Positions 10,875 through 23,231 are shown, counted from the stretch's first letter. The stretch: DNA of 64,000 nt from Alligator mississippiensis (GCF_030867095.1 NC_081832.1:40681756-40745755); one strand, 5' to 3'. Notes: generated from the sequence alone by a model not told the origin. Numbers and translations are program-made.

Positions 10875-13402
10875 CTACAGACCACCCAACCAAGGGGAAG
10901 AGCTAAACCGGGAATTCTTAAATCAGTTCACGGAGGTGGTTAGGTCAAAGGATGTGGTCATCATGGGTGACCTGAACTTTCCAGACATCTGCTGGGAAGA
11001 GCAGTCAGCCAGGTCTGACCGCTCACGTAGGTTCCTAGCTGAGATACAGGACCTCCATCTAACCCAGAAGATGCACAGCCCCACCAGGGGAGACACCTTG
11101 TTGGATCTGGTCCTGGCCACGGGCGACGACCTGGTGAGGGGTCTGCGGGTGCTCGACCACCTGGGCGACAGCAATCATCGCCTGCTGGAATTCACCATCC
11201 AGTGCAAGGTGGCAAAGGACTGCAGCAAGACAGTAGCCCTGGACTTCAGGAGGGCGGATTTCAATGGGGTAAGGAGAATAGTCAGGGAGGCACTGAGGTC
11301 CTGGAGGGGAGAGGAGTCGGGTGTCCAAGAAGAGTGGTCGTTCCTTAAGGAGATGATCCTCCAAGCCCAAAGACAGGTAATCCCAAAACAGATCAAAGGG
11401 GGCAAGAGGGCACAAAAGCCCCCATGGCTTACCAAAAGCATACAGGAACGTCTCCTAGCTAAAAAGGAGGCGTACACCCAATGGAAGGGAGGGGCCATCA
11501 TCATGGAGGACTATACCTTTGTTGCTTAGGGCTGTAGGGGGGCAGGCAGGAAGGCCAAGGCGGAGATGGAACTGGGACTAGCTACCTGGATCAAGGACAA
11601 CAAAAAGTCCTTTTTTAAATATATAGGGGGCAAGAAGAAGGTACTGGGTAACGTGGGGCCTCTGCAAGACACGCTAGGAAATCTGGTCATCGCACCAGAT
11701 GACAAAGCTAACCTATTTAACAATTTCTTTGCCTCCATTTTTCTGAGCAGGGACCGGGTCACCACCCCCACTGGGACCCCCGTAGGCCCCAGGGGAGGTG
11801 CACCCAGACCTAGGGTCAGTGAGGATCTAGTCAGGGAACTTCTGGAGGGACTGGATGTATTTAAATAAGCTGGTCCTGACGATCCCCAGAGTGCTGAGGG
11901 AATTAGCAGAGGTCATTGCGGGACCCCTGGCATGGCTTTACGAGCACTCATGGTGCTTTGGTGTGGTACCAGAGGACTGGAAAAAGGCCAATGTGGTTCC
12001 CATTTTCAGAAAGGGGAGGAAGGAGGACCCAGGGAACTATAGGCCAGTTAGTCTTCCCCCGATCTTGGGTAAGCTTTTTGAGAGAATTATCCTGGTGCAT
12101 GTCCGCAAGGGGCCAGCAGGGGAGGTTATGCTTAGGGGCAACCAATGTGGGTTCATTAGAGGCAGGTCCTGTCAGACCAACCTGGTGGCCATCTATGACC
12201 AGGTCACAAAATCCTTAGACGCAGGGGTAGCAGTGGACGTAGTATTTCTGGACCTTAGGAAGGCCTTCGACACTGTCTCTCACCCCATTCTCATTAAAAA
12301 ACTAGGGGGCTGTGGCATCGACACCTACACAGTCAAATGGGTCACTAACTGGCTGGAGGGCTGCACCCAGAGAGTGGTGGTGGATGGGTCTTATTCAACC
12401 TGGAGGGATGTGGGCAGTGGGGTTCCTCAGGGCTCGGTCCTCGGACCCGCACTGTTCAACATCTTCATCAGCAACTTGGATGAGGGGGTAAAAAGCACGC
12501 TGTTCAAATTTGCAGACAACACTAAGATATGGGGGGATGTAAGCATGCTAGAAGGGAAGAATAGGCTGCAATCGGACTTAGACAGGTTACAGGGGTGGGC
12601 AGATGAGAACAGGATGGGTTTCAACACTGACAAGTGCAAGCTACTGCACCTGGGGGGGAAGAACCAGCAGCATACCTACAGGCTGGGGAACTCCCTTCTC
12701 GTCAGTGCAGAGGCAGAAAAGGATCTTGGAGTCATTATTGATGCCAAAATGAACATGGGCCGACAGTGTGGGGATGCGGTCAGGAAGGTCAACCGTACTT
12801 TGTCATGCATCCACAGATGCGTCTCAAGCAGATCCAAGGAGGTGATCTTCCCCCTCTATGCAACACTGGTCAGGCCGCAGTTGGAGTACTGCATCCAGTT
12901 CTGGGCGCTGCACTTCAGGAGGGATGTGGACAACATGGAGAGGGTCCAGAGGAGGGCCACCTGCATGATCAGGGCGCAGCAAGGCAGGCCCTATGAGGAG
13001 AGGCTACGGGACCTGAACCTGTTCAGCATCCACAAGTGAAGGCTGAGGGGGGATCTAGTGGCCAGTTACAAACTAGTCAGAGGTGACCAGCAGGCACTGG
13101 AAGAGTCCCTGTTCCCCCAAGCACTACCAGGAGTGACTAGAAATAACAGTCACAAGCTGGCAGAGGGTAGATTTAGACTAGACACCCATAGGCACTACTT
13201 CACAGTCAGGGCAGCTAGGATCTGGAACCAACTTCCAAGAGAAGTGGTGCTGGCTCCTACCCTGGGGGTCTTTAAGAGGAGGTTAGACGAACACCTTGCC
13301 GGGTCGTTTGACCCCAGTACTCTTTCCTGCCATGGCAGGGGGTCAGATTTGATGATCTGCTCAGGTCCCTTTTGACCCTACCAACTATGAAACTATGAAA
13401 CA
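10875..13402 (+). mobile_element. CR1 LINE copy B, 5'-truncated, inactive
   Basis: Plus-strand CR1 ORF2 beginning inside the endonuclease domain (YRPPNQGEELNREF, then MGDLNFPDICWEEQ). It continues through a linker (NVGPLQDTLGNLV, NNFFASIF) into a 394-codon open stretch (11,855-13,039) with the RT blocks VPEDWKKANVVPIF, FLDLRKAFDTVSH and SGVPQGSVLGP. The tail ends about 13,402 in ACTATGAAACTATGAAA. A stop at 11,527 and a frame change near 11,860 disrupt the ORF. The RT catalytic pair reads FADN (Asp 12,515-12,517, Asn 12,518-12,520). The 5' edge abuts the LTR at 10,874. Confidence 0.92.
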
Positions 13403-14084
13403 GGCCACTCAAGCTGGATCAAACTGTGATAGAAAGGGCCATGCGGGGAGAGAAAGGGACAGCTGCAGTGTAGCCAATTACACTGTGCCAACTGCTCAGG
13501 GGCAGACACAAAAATCCAGAGATTGACTTAAAAATCATGAGATTTCTTCTTAAAAAAAGTTAAGTCCATTTTCCTTCTGACCCTGTAAGTGTTAATTTTT
13601 TAGGCTCTACTCTGTAACTATGAGGAACAGATGCTTAGCACGTTTTCAAGTGCAAGCTGATCATCTCACCAAACCCCAAGACTTTCAGAAGAGGTGCTTT
13701 GAAAGAACCCTGGCTATTGTGAGACTTATGGTATAATCACATGTCAGCACATCTGTACTAGGCAGGGGGCAGGCCAAATGCAGGGAAGGTTTGCCAGGTG
13801 AGTGCAGGGACAAGAACTGTCTTCTTAATTTTAGAAAATCAAATAAATAAAGTGAAAATTATTTTGACTGCTTCTTTCCTTGCCATCAGCACATGCCTCT
13901 CCCACCAAGTATTTATTAAGTGCAGCAGGAAAAGAAGCTGTTCCACAGTTCACAGCAGCATGATATGACAATATGACAATCCAGACAGGGACTCAGGGTG
14001 AAAATACAGGCAAGACTGAAAAAAAAGCAACGAGAAATTACCCAAGCTGGGTTCAACAGGTTGCTCCCCCTGTGACAAGGGGCT
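13403..14084. other. Intergenic, no gene seen
   Basis: No coding sequence or repeat with defined ends was recognised. Confidence 0.4.
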
Positions 14085-15071
14085 GTTACAGGGAGCAAGG
14101 GCTCCTGTTACATTAAGGAAAAAGGCCAGCAGCGCAGGGCCTGTTGCCATATACAAGCAGCAGAGCTCCAGGAAAATAAGCAGCAAGGGGGAGCTGGAAA
14201 GAGCCCCTGCAGGGCTACTAGTCACTACAGGAGAGCTAGCTGGACAGCATGATAAGATAGAGCCCTGGGCAAGTAAGAGGGGATCCAGGGCAGCCCAGTT
14301 AAGCAAGTGGCAGCAAATGAAGACAGACTGCTCTGGGAGCACCTGAGACTGATCATCAGGAAGACACCTGGGTAGAAGGAGGTGGAGCCAATGGGTACAA
14401 ATCCTGGTGTTCAGGCCAACAAGAGTAGAAAGGCCTGGATTGGATAGGAGTTTTGTCTGGTGCACTATGGGGAGAAGAAGCTGCAGACTGAAAAAGGTAC
14501 CCTAAAGACTGAGAGGGGCCCAGTGTAGTGGTACAACTTTGGCAGCAATTAAAGCACCCAGACTGGAGATCTGAACCTTTTTAGTTGACAGCAATTTGTT
14601 ATTGTTTGTATTTAGTTTAACTAGAGGCCTGGGTAGTGGTTATGGGGGTGATTTGGAGGCCACACAGCAGGGTGCCTGACACATTGTGTCTTGAGACCTG
14701 CACTGGACAGGGATATGATGGGCTGAGATTGGAGATAGTGGTCAAGGCTGAGGGTCTCAGCTAGAGGAAAAGGGCCAAAGCTGGGGAAGCTGAAGCCTGA
14801 ACAAGGGATTAAAGCCTGAGGGCCTAAATTTATTAGTTGGACTGAGAGGTCCTGAGTGACACTTATGGGGGAGGCCAGAGGCCATAATTAAGGCCTATGA
14901 GCTGCTGTCTGGGCCACTGAGGTGCAGAACCCCCAGCAGCTGAACTAGCTAAAGAGAGAAGGAAAGAGAGGCAGGGATGGCTGAATGAGCTGAACTTGGA
15001 ACTGTGCTAAAGTCCAGAGGCACCAGATTCATGTCTCCCACCCAAAGGATTCAGAGGCAACCTCCTGTGAC
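14085..15071 (+). mobile_element. Possible LTR-like block bounded by TGTTACAGG / CCTGTGACA
   Basis: The block begins TGTTACAGG and ends CCTGTGACA, imperfect short inverted ends of TG...CA type. A CCAATGGG box lies near 14,386 and an ATTAAA polyadenylation-like signal near 14,547. The first 30 bases form a local hairpin. No target duplication was found at the flanks, so the ends are uncertain. The call rests on composition and signal order. Confidence 0.3.
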
Positions 15072-16599
15072 ATTTAGATTCCATCAAAGTGTGGCACGTG
15101 AGTGAAAAGGAGAAGAAGCCTTAAGGTTGTGGAGGATGCAGAGTCAACCCACTTCAAGGGGGTGTGCTTGAGCCCCTTTCTGGGTTAGGCCTGTTACAGG
15201 AAAGAGCCCAGCTTTTCAGTGACTGCAGATGAATGCTCAGTGTGCTGGGTGACACCAGCTCTTTCCAAATGAATTGTAAAACTCTCAGCATACCAGGAGC
15301 AGTAGCATTGCTAGTTCTCATAGTGCTACTATATCTCAAGATGCTCAGTCTCTGTTTTTAAAGACCAAGCGCCTAGAGTCATGGGATTAAATGAAAATCT
15401 TAGTTTGATATTAAGTGTTTAGCCTTTGTATTTGACGAGAAACACTGGACACTGCCCAAGTATACAAGCTTAGGAAACCAGAAGGCAAAGAAAGGACTCT
15501 AGTATATTAATGCTCCTTGGCCCAAGTGGTTAGTCAGTGCATGTGGCCTTGCTGGACCACAAATCAGTGGGCTGCTTGGAGTGGTGCCTCTGCCCTCTGT
15601 CATACTCATACTCCCCCTCCTTCTCTTGCTGTCTGGATTTCTTTCAGCTGCGGTCACTTTCCGTCTCTGAGACAGACATCCACAGCTATACCCAAACTAT
15701 ACCCTGGTCCCCACATTTACAAACAGTGCCCAAGGAGGTCACGAGGCCTTGCCTTGCTGTAATAGTTTATGCCTTGTGCAGTGATTTTCGTGTTGACATT
15801 ACACACAAGGCATTTCATTGCTCCTAGCTAGCTGAATGAAGGCTGCTGACATGTGCCTCAGGTTTCTCCAGTTCTGCAGTGGAAGGCCACCACCAAAACC
15901 TTTCCCCTTGCTAGGGAAGCATTTTGAATCGCCTAGTTTTTGAAAGTCTGAATCATAATTTCAGAAAGGTTAATGTACCAGGCTGCAATTGCATTCCCTC
16001 CCCTCCCCCCCCCCCCCCCCCCCCCATCTGCAGGGGTTCTTTTGCAGTTGGCAGAAATCTAGATATTAGGTTGGTGCCCCAACCACAGCTCCCTGAGAGA
16101 TAAAAATGAAGGATCAGAGCACCTCCATATGGCTGCTTGAGACAGGCTAGTAGTGCCACCTTGGCCACTTGATGTATAAAACCTAGCTTGGTTCTGCTGC
16201 TGGTAGTCTGGGCAGGTATAAAAAGGTACTGGTCCCACAGGGTGGCCACAATGCCCCCTCGTGGCTGCTCATCACTTTCCTGATCTGCCCTACTTGATCA
16301 CTCTCCCCCTTTGCTTGCCCACCAGCCACGCCTTGGTGCTATAGTCCTTTAAAGAGAGGGAGGCTGCCCCAGGGCTTCCCAAGCCTGGTCTCACTCTCTG
16401 GCTCCCAGAACTAATCACATTTTGGGGCACTTGGTCCTAACCCAACACCAGGCCACGTCAAGTCTTTATATTATCAACCACCAAAGCAAGCCCACTAGGC
16501 AACTACTGCAAAACCTGCAAGTTAGGGCACTCAAGGGAATCCATTCCTACCCCAGCCCTGGAACAGTGTCCTCCTGGGACTGCAAGGAAGCCTAGGGCA
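15072..16599. other. Intergenic; poly-C tract and a dispersed repeat fragment
   Basis: A run of 21 C residues occupies 16,005-16,025. From about 16,315 the sequence CACGCCTTGGTGCTATAG...GAGGGAGGCTGCCCCAG recurs at about 56,800 in the ARAP3 intron, showing a dispersed, probably LTR-derived repeat of the same orientation. No gene is visible. Confidence 0.5.
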
Positions 16600-18818
16600 T
16601 CTAATGGGACACTTATGTGTCTATACACCAATGCCAGGATATTGGGGAACAAACAGGAGGAGCTGGTCCTCCTGCTAAACAAGAATGACTATGATCTCAT
16701 AGCGATAACAGAGACCTGGTGGGATTCCACCTATGACTGGGCCACAGGTATAGATGGCTATACCCTGTACAGGAGAGAAGGTGTGGGAAAAAGGGGTGGG
16801 GGTGTAGCTCTCTCTGTCAAGGAAAGCTACACATCCCTGCAAGCTGACATTGGCACCCATGGAAGATGACTGGAGACCCTCTGGGTTAAAATATGTGGAA
16901 AACATGGCACAGGGGACACAATGGTAGGAGTCAACTACAAACCTCCTAATTGGGAATGAGAGCTTGACCAGGAATTCACCAGGGAACTGGCTGAGGCTGC
17001 ACGCTGTCAGTGAATGGTTGTCATGGGAGACTTCAACTGCCCAAACATCTCATGGGAACAGCACTTGGCCAAATCTGAAAGGTCACAAAGCTTCCTCACA
17101 TGCGTGGATGAGCTCTATCTGACTTAAGAAGTCTATGCACCAACAGGAGGTAAAGCGCTGCTGGACCTGCTACTGGTGAAAGGGGATAATCTAGTCAGTG
17201 ACCTAAGAATCAAAGGAAAGCTGGGAGACAGTAGCTACAAGCTGATCACTTTTACTATCCATTGCAAACCTGGCAAGTCACTCAGCAATGCAGAAGTCCT
17301 TGACTTTAGGAAAGCTGACTGTGATAAACTCGACAGAAGAGGAGTTCAAGATGATTGGTTGCTGCTTAGGGGAGCAATCCTGAAAGCACAAGGGATGTCC
17401 AACCCATCTCAGAGGAAAGGTTGCAAAAGGGTAACCCCCTTGGCTCAGCAAGGAACTCATGGACCTCCTACATCTAAAAAGAGAGGCTTATAAAGGCTGG
17501 AAGACAGGAATCACCACAAAGGAGAAGTATTCTGCACTGGTCCATACCTGTAGGGAGTGAACCAGGAAAGCCAAGGCTACAACCGAACTCCAACTGGCTA
17601 CATGTATCAAGGAAAATAAAAGTCCTTTTTTTAGATATGTGGGGAGTCAGAAGAAAATCATGGGTAACATTGGACCCCTGCTAAACCAAATGGGACAACT
17701 GACACCCAGGAAAAAGCCAACCTACTTAATGGGTACTGTGCGTTGGTTTTTCACCAGCCCAAATGGACCACCCTGCCTAACATGATGCAGGACATCCAGG
17801 CTGAGGGTCAATTTATACTTAACATCAGTGTAGACCTTGTAAAGGAACACCTTGAGGGTCTAGACAGCTTCAAGTCAGCTGGTCCTGATAGTTTGCACCC
17901 CTGTGTTCTTAAGGAGCTGGCAGGAATCGCAGCCCAGCCACTAGCAAGCATATTTGAGAACTCGTGGCACTCAGGTGAAGTACCCAAAGATTGGAAGAAG
18001 GCCAATGTGGTGCCTATCTTCAAGAAAGGGAGGAAAATAGATCCGGTGAACAACAGGCCAATCAGCTTGACCTCAATCCCTGGAAAGATTTTAGAAAAAA
18101 TTATCAGAGTCCATTCTTGACAAACTGGCTGATGTCAACATCCTGAAGGACAGCCACCATGGGTTTGTTGTGGATAGGTCTTGCCTGACCAATCTCATTT
18201 CCTTCTATGATCAGATGACATATCACCTGGACAAGGGGGAAGAGATTGACGTCATATATCTAGACTTTTAAAAAGCCTTTGATCTGGTGTCCCATGATCA
18301 CCTCATGGAAAAATTGGCCAACTGCGGCCTCAGCTACATCACAGCACAATGGCTGGGGAATTACCTCTGAGGTCAGACCCAGAGAGTAGTAGTTGATGGA
18401 ACTGAATCATCATGGCGCTCTATTACCAGTGGTGTCCCCCAAGGCTCCATCCTTGGATCTGTTCTCTTTATCATCTTTATTAATGATGTGGACATTGGTG
18501 TCAGAAGTTGACTGGCCAAGTTCACCAATGACACCAAACTTTGGGGTAGAGCATCCACACCCGAGGATAGGCTAGTGATCCAGGCTGACCTTGATAGGCT
18601 TAGAAAGTGGGTGGATAAAACCCTGATGACATTCAATATGGATAAACATAAGGTACTCCACCTGGGGGGGAACCCACATCAACTTATAGGCTCAGCATTA
18701 CTACATTTGCTAGCACCACAGCCAAAAGGGACTTGGGTCATGATTGACCACAAGATGAACGTGAGCCACCAATGCAGTGTTGCAACTGGTAAAGCAAACA
18801 AAATTCTGGCTTGCATCC
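16600..18818 (+). mobile_element. CR1 LINE copy C, 5' segment, older subfamily, inactive
   Basis: Diverged CR1 ORF2 on the plus strand. It opens with endonuclease sequence (RCLYTNARILGNKQEELVLL-like, ITETWWDS, MGDFNCPNISWE) and runs into RT ([40 protein letters not shown]). Many stops and frameshifts are present. The RT catalytic pair is FTND (Asn 18,527-18,529, Asp 18,530-18,532). At 18,818 the frame is cut inside a conserved ILAC-I block and resumes at 22,177, so a later insertion split this copy. Its residue choices differ from copies A, B and D. Confidence 0.88.
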
Positions 18819-19119
18819 TGTCCCAGGGGAGCTGGGGTTGCAGGAGGGCCCCAGCCCAAAGGAAAGCCTTGCTTACCTTCTGCAGAGCCCAAAGAGCAGG
18901 AGGAGACGTGCACGGCAAAACCACCATCACGGGTGGTCAGCCTCACTTATATTCAGCTGAGGCCAGGCAGTGTGGGCGGGAGACGCCGTCCGGTGGAAAT
19001 AAAAAGCTGCCCCGAGGATACGGCGGGCGGCAGATGAGTGGAGGCTCGTGGAGGGAGCCCTCACCCAGAGGGGCTCAGCTGCTGCGTTGGGCAGCGTGGG
19101 AAATTGGGGGTGGAGCTGG

Positions 19120-19420
19120 GAGAGGCTGAGTCAGCGGAACCAACAGAGTCAGCAGCGACACCGACAGTAGAGCCGGCAGTAAAGCCGGCAGTAATGCCAG
19201 CGGAGGAGCCGACAGTGAGGCTGACAACAGAGCCGACAGAGTCAGCAGTGATGCCGGCAACAGAGGCGGCAGTAAAGCCGGGAACAACGCCGGCAGAGGA
19301 GCAGGCGGCGGCGCCTGCAGCCAGGCTCACAGAGAAGCCAGGAGAGAGGCCAGCAGCAGCACCTGCAGCAGAACCGGCAGCGGCGCCTGCGGAGGAGCCG
19401 GTTACAGAAACAGGGAAAGC
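19120..19420 (+). repeat. Degenerate codon-phased Pro/Ala/Glu/Thr repeat
   Basis: Short units related to GAGCCGGCAGTAAAGCCGGC recur with variable spacing, encoding strings such as EPAVKPAVMPAEEPTV on the plus strand. The complementary strand is also open over the same interval, so openness alone does not prove coding. It lies inside the CpG-rich inserted element and may be part of a gag-like or spacer protein. Confidence 0.55.
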
Positions 19421-19794
19421 AGCGTCGGGCAAGTGGGTGCTGGGGATCAAAGGACGAGACTGCAGTAAAGCCTCAGAGAGGAGGTAACGGGGCATGGCCA
19501 ACGGGGACCCCATTGGGTGTCGCCGGAGGGTGGCCAAAGACCCCAAGGAGGGATGGAACAAGTGGCGGACGGGGCCCACTATAGCCCTAGGATAAAAGGC
19601 TGGGACTCAATACCCGAGTAGGGAGAGCCACCAGGGCTGAGTAGCTGGGCACAGGGGGATCCTTGGGGCCCATAGGCCGGGGTACCCTTCGTGGTCTCCT
19701 CGCCCAGTAGCCTTAGTGCTTCAGCGACCATGGTGGTGGGAAGTGCACGTTAAGTCACAGGGATAGGGCATTAGGAATTTGGATCGGTGGAGCC

Positions 19795-20737
19795 AGGTTT
19801 ATTCATAGATCCCTCTTGAAGTGTGACGCCCAGAATTACACGCAGTGCTCCAACTGCGGTCTGACCAGCGCCCGATAGAGGGGAAGTATCACCTCCTTGG
19901 ATCTATTCGTCATGCATCTGCTGATGCACGATAAAGTGCCATTGGCTTTTCTGATGGCTTCGTCACACTGCCGACTCATGTTCATCTTGGAGTCCGCTAG
20001 GACTCCAAGATCCCTTTCCACTTCCGTGCCACCCAGCAGGTCATTCCCTAGGCAGTGGGTGTGCTGGACATTCTTCCTCCCTAGGTGCAGCACTTTGCAT
20101 TTCTCCTTGTTGAACTGCATTCTGTTGTTTTCCGCCCATATGTCCAACCTATCCGGGTCTGCTTGTAGTTGTTCCCTGCCCTCCAGCATGTCCACATTTC
20201 CCCATAGCTTTGTGTCATCTGCAAACTTGGACAGAGTACATTTCACTCCCTCGTCCAAGTCACTGATGAAGACATTAAAGAATATCGGTCCAAGGACCGA
20301 GCCCTGCGGAACCCCACTGCCCACACCCTTCCAGGTCAAAGCCGACCCATCCACCACGACTCTCTGGGTGCGACCCTCCAGCCAATTCGCCACCCACCGG
20401 ACTGTGTAGTCATCCAAGTCACAGCCTCTTAACTTGTTCACCAGTATGGGGTGGGATACTGTATCGAAGGCCTTCCTGAAGTCTAAGTAAATGACATCCA
20501 CCCCTCCTCCTGTGTCCAGGCGTTTCGTAACCTGGTCATAAAAAGAGACTAGATTAGTCAGGCACGATCTGCCTGCTACGAACCCATGCTGGTTTCCCCT
20601 CAGCATAATTTGTCCTGCTGGGCTCTTGCAAATGTGAGCCTTGATAATTTTTTCAAAGATTTTGCCAAGGATGGAGGTGAGACTGACTGACCTATAGTTA
20701 CCCGGGTCCTCCTTCCTCCCCAAGGTTGGAGGACTTC
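19795..20737 (-). mobile_element. CR1 LINE copy E, antisense RT piece inside the CpG-rich element
   Basis: A minus-strand open frame of about 300 codons covers CR1 RT from GRKEDPGNYRSVSL through FRKAFDTVSH, SGVPQGSVLGP and FADDTKLWG to RPQLEHC. Both catalytic Asp codons are intact (20,213-20,218), unlike the other copies read here. Upstream endonuclease sequence is absent, and the normal 3' part is missing apart from a short TTCATAGAT remnant near 19,801. The piece thus lost both its 5' end and the sequence between the RT and the tail. Its good preservation fits a recent arrival. Confidence 0.85.
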
Positions 20738-22176
20738 GAAATCCATTCATCAAGACATGGCCCGAAGAGACTGGCATGCAGCTGGCAGGCTGCGGGAAGA
20801 GGTCAGGTAGAGCCAAAAACGCGTAAGGGGCCCGAAGACTGGCAACCCAAGGTGGTGAGTGGCCGGGGTGTAGGGGAGTTTGGAGCCCCGTGAGTGCCCG
20901 CCAGGAGGTGTGACGACCCTGGAGGCTGCCTTGAAGGGGAACCCCTCCACTGAGTTAACATTCAAAGTCGTGGCAGGCAAGTCAAGGGGATCCTCTGATG
21001 TCAGCTGGGGTAGTCTTTGGGGTCCACCCGCAAGCCCAGTGTCACAGGCAGAGAAAGACCGGGGAGACTCCCGAGCCCATGGAGGGAGCCCCAGAGGCAG
21101 GGGGCAGAATGGAGAAAAAAGAAAATAAAAAAAAAATAACTTACACACCGCAGGATGCAAGGAAGAGCAGGGACGGCCGGAGAAGCTCGCGCGTGGCCTG
21201 GACGATGCCTTAAGTCACCTGCAGTTGGCGGGTGACGTCACTCCTAATCGCCAGCTGGCAGCAGAGAGGAGTGGGGCGCACACGTGGCTGCCGGGAGGGA
21301 GCCTGGCCGGTGGAGTCAGTTGCAGGCGCGGAACGCCGGAGCTGACTGCCGGCGCTCCCCACAGAGAAGTAAAGAAGCCCAGGGGCAAGCCAACGCCCAA
21401 GGACAGCGCGACAGTGGCGGGTGAGCCGGGAGAGAGAGCGGTAAGAACCTCGGCGGTGCGGAGGGGTCAGCGGTCCAAGGAGGATCCGGAGAGAGGGCTG
21501 CAGTCCAGGCATGACCCGGAGAGAGGGTCGCCCTGGGAGATACCAGGCAAGGAGTGGCGGGAATCAGACATAGAAAGAGGGCTACTGAACCAAGCCACGA
21601 GTGTGTGACCCAGTTGTTAAGCAGAGGAGCAGAGAGGCTACTGGCTCCACTAGGAAGCCTAATAGGGGCAGGGTTACGCCTCTCATTAGGCCCATAGAGT
21701 TTTAGTTGAGTTTTGAAAGGTTCCTTTTTGTGTTTCCCCGGGTTAGAAGGGGCTAAGTGCGCGACAGCAGGGAGTGGGAGCGAGGGGTGAGCTTGTTGTT
21801 TGTGTATCTGGGGAATTATTCAAGCATCCACAGAAACAGCCAAGATCTGCCGGGCTGGGTAAGGGCGAGGTGCAGGGGAGGAGGAGCCTCGCAGAAGACA
21901 TCTACGACGTAGGTACCTGACAAGGGTAACCATGCTACACGAAGCCCCACCCACTAAAAGATCCAAGTCATGGCAGGCGAGAAAGGGCAGACTGCAGCGC
22001 ATGGAAAGACCTCCCAGAAGGCCACCTGTGAACGCAAGCCGAGTACTGGCGAGCACTCGGAGCAAGGAAGCCCGAGGCAAGATGTATGAGGCCCAGCGGC
22101 TACACCCAGGACAGGCGCGATCAATAGTACGGGCTAAGGCCGCACGAGAGCACCTAATCGAGCAAAGACGGGCACA

Positions 22177-22763
22177 CATCCATAGATGCTTCTCAAGCAA
22201 ATCTCAGGATGCCATCCTCCCGCTGTACTCAGCCTTGATGAAGCTGCAGCTGGAGTACTGCATCCAGTTCTAGGCTCCATAATTCAAGAAGGATGTGGAC
22301 AAGCTTGAGAGGGTCCAGAGGAGAGCCATGTACATAATCAGAGGGCAAGAGAACAGGCCTTATGAAGAGAGGCTGAGAGCCATGGGACTCTTTAGCCTGG
22401 AAAAGTGCAGGCTCAGGGATGACCTGGTGGCAGCTTATAAGTACATAAGGGGTGTGCATCAGGATCTGCAGGAATGCCTGTTCACCAAAGTGCCCCAAGG
22501 AATGACAAGGTCCAATGGTCACAAACTCCTCCAAGACCATTTTAGGCTGGACATAAGGAAAAACTTCTTTACTGTCTGAGCCCCCAAGGCCTGGAATAGA
22601 CTCCCTCCAGAGGTGGTGCAAACACCAACTCTGGACTCTTTTAAGAAACGGCTGGATGCTTATCTTGCTGGGATCCTTTGACCCTAGCTGACTTCCTGCC
22701 CCTGGGGCAGGGGGCTGGACTCGATAATCCTCCGGGTCCCTTGCAGCCCTAACGTCTATGAAA
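22177..22763 (+). mobile_element. CR1 LINE copy C, 3' segment
   Basis: Continuation of the CR1 broken at 18,818. The last RT/thumb region reads [42 protein letters not shown], followed by the tail with CTGGACTCGATAATCC and ending in CTATGAAAT. A stop follows YCIQF and another follows NFFTV. Confidence 0.88.
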
Positions 22764-23175
22764 TCTTTAATAGGACTCAACCTTCCCAGTCTAAGCCCCC
22801 TTTTTTTCTCTCACTGGTTCCTGTAGCCTAGATCCACTGCACTGGACCTGACTTCTGGGTATCAGCCCTGTCCCAGTGCTCCTCAGGCACTAAGCCTGCT
22901 TCAGCTCTGGGCTCCCTGGCCCCAAGTACAGCCCAGCTCTGGGCTCCCTGATCCCAAACACGGCCCAGCTCCGGGCTCAATGCTCTCTCAGTATACCATG
23001 ACCCTGCTCCCAGTTGGGCTCAAGGCAGTCACATGCCCCTAGGGCACTAATGGGACCTCCACACCACCCCTCAGTCCCGCCTGCAAACCACCAATTTAAA
23101 CTATAACCAAAAGATAAGCCCCCCGGCTGTAACACTAACTCTACACTGGGTTCAGACCTAAGCCCTAGCCCATAG
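22764..23175. repeat. Short tandem block (CAGCTCTGGGCTCC units)
   Basis: Around 22,905-22,990 the phrase CAGCTCTGGGCTCC recurs about three times at roughly 40-bp spacing with changes. The same CTGGGCTCCCTGG wording appears at 57,490-57,510, so it may be part of a dispersed repeat. No gene is visible. Confidence 0.4.
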
Positions 23176-23231
23176 GCTAGGCTGGACTTGATGATCTTCC
23201 AAGGTCCCTTCCAGCCCTAATGTCTATGAAT
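23176..23231 (+). mobile_element. CR1 3' tip only
   Basis: About 55 bp of CR1 terminal sequence (GGCTGGACTTGATGATC ... AATGTCTATGAATCC), an extreme 5' truncation. Confidence 0.7.

Larger units (their letters stand above)
18819..22176 (+). mobile_element. CpG-rich 3.36-kb TG...CA element inserted into CR1 copy C
   Basis: The inserted sequence starts TGTCCCAGG and ends GGGCACA, flanked by CATCC at 18,814-18,818 and 22,177-22,181. Removing it rejoins the CR1 frame (ILAC|IHRC), which fixes the borders. TG...CA ends plus a 5-bp duplication are the signature of integrase-mediated LTR-type insertion. CpG density is far above the neighbours. Inside are a degenerate Pro/Ala/Glu repeat (19,120-19,420), a TATA-like GGATAAAAGG near 19,590, an antisense CR1 piece (19,795-20,737), an A-rich run near 21,116-21,140 and a basic open frame (21,932-22,176, starting MLHEAPPTKRSKSWQ). 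No RT, integrase or protease of its own is visible and I could not find paired LTRs. It is therefore either a non-autonomous element or an unusual solo LTR or composite. Confidence 0.6.

Noticed and set aside
4416..13039. Reverse-transcriptase ORFs as candidate host genes or retron-like systems
   Set aside because: All motifs, tails and truncations are those of CR1 LINEs, with inactivating stops and damaged catalytic residues.
19038..19579. Long open frames on both strands over the Pro/Ala/Glu repeat taken as a gene
   Set aside because: The repeat lacks stops on both strands by composition. It was kept as a repeat within the inserted element rather than called as a coding gene.
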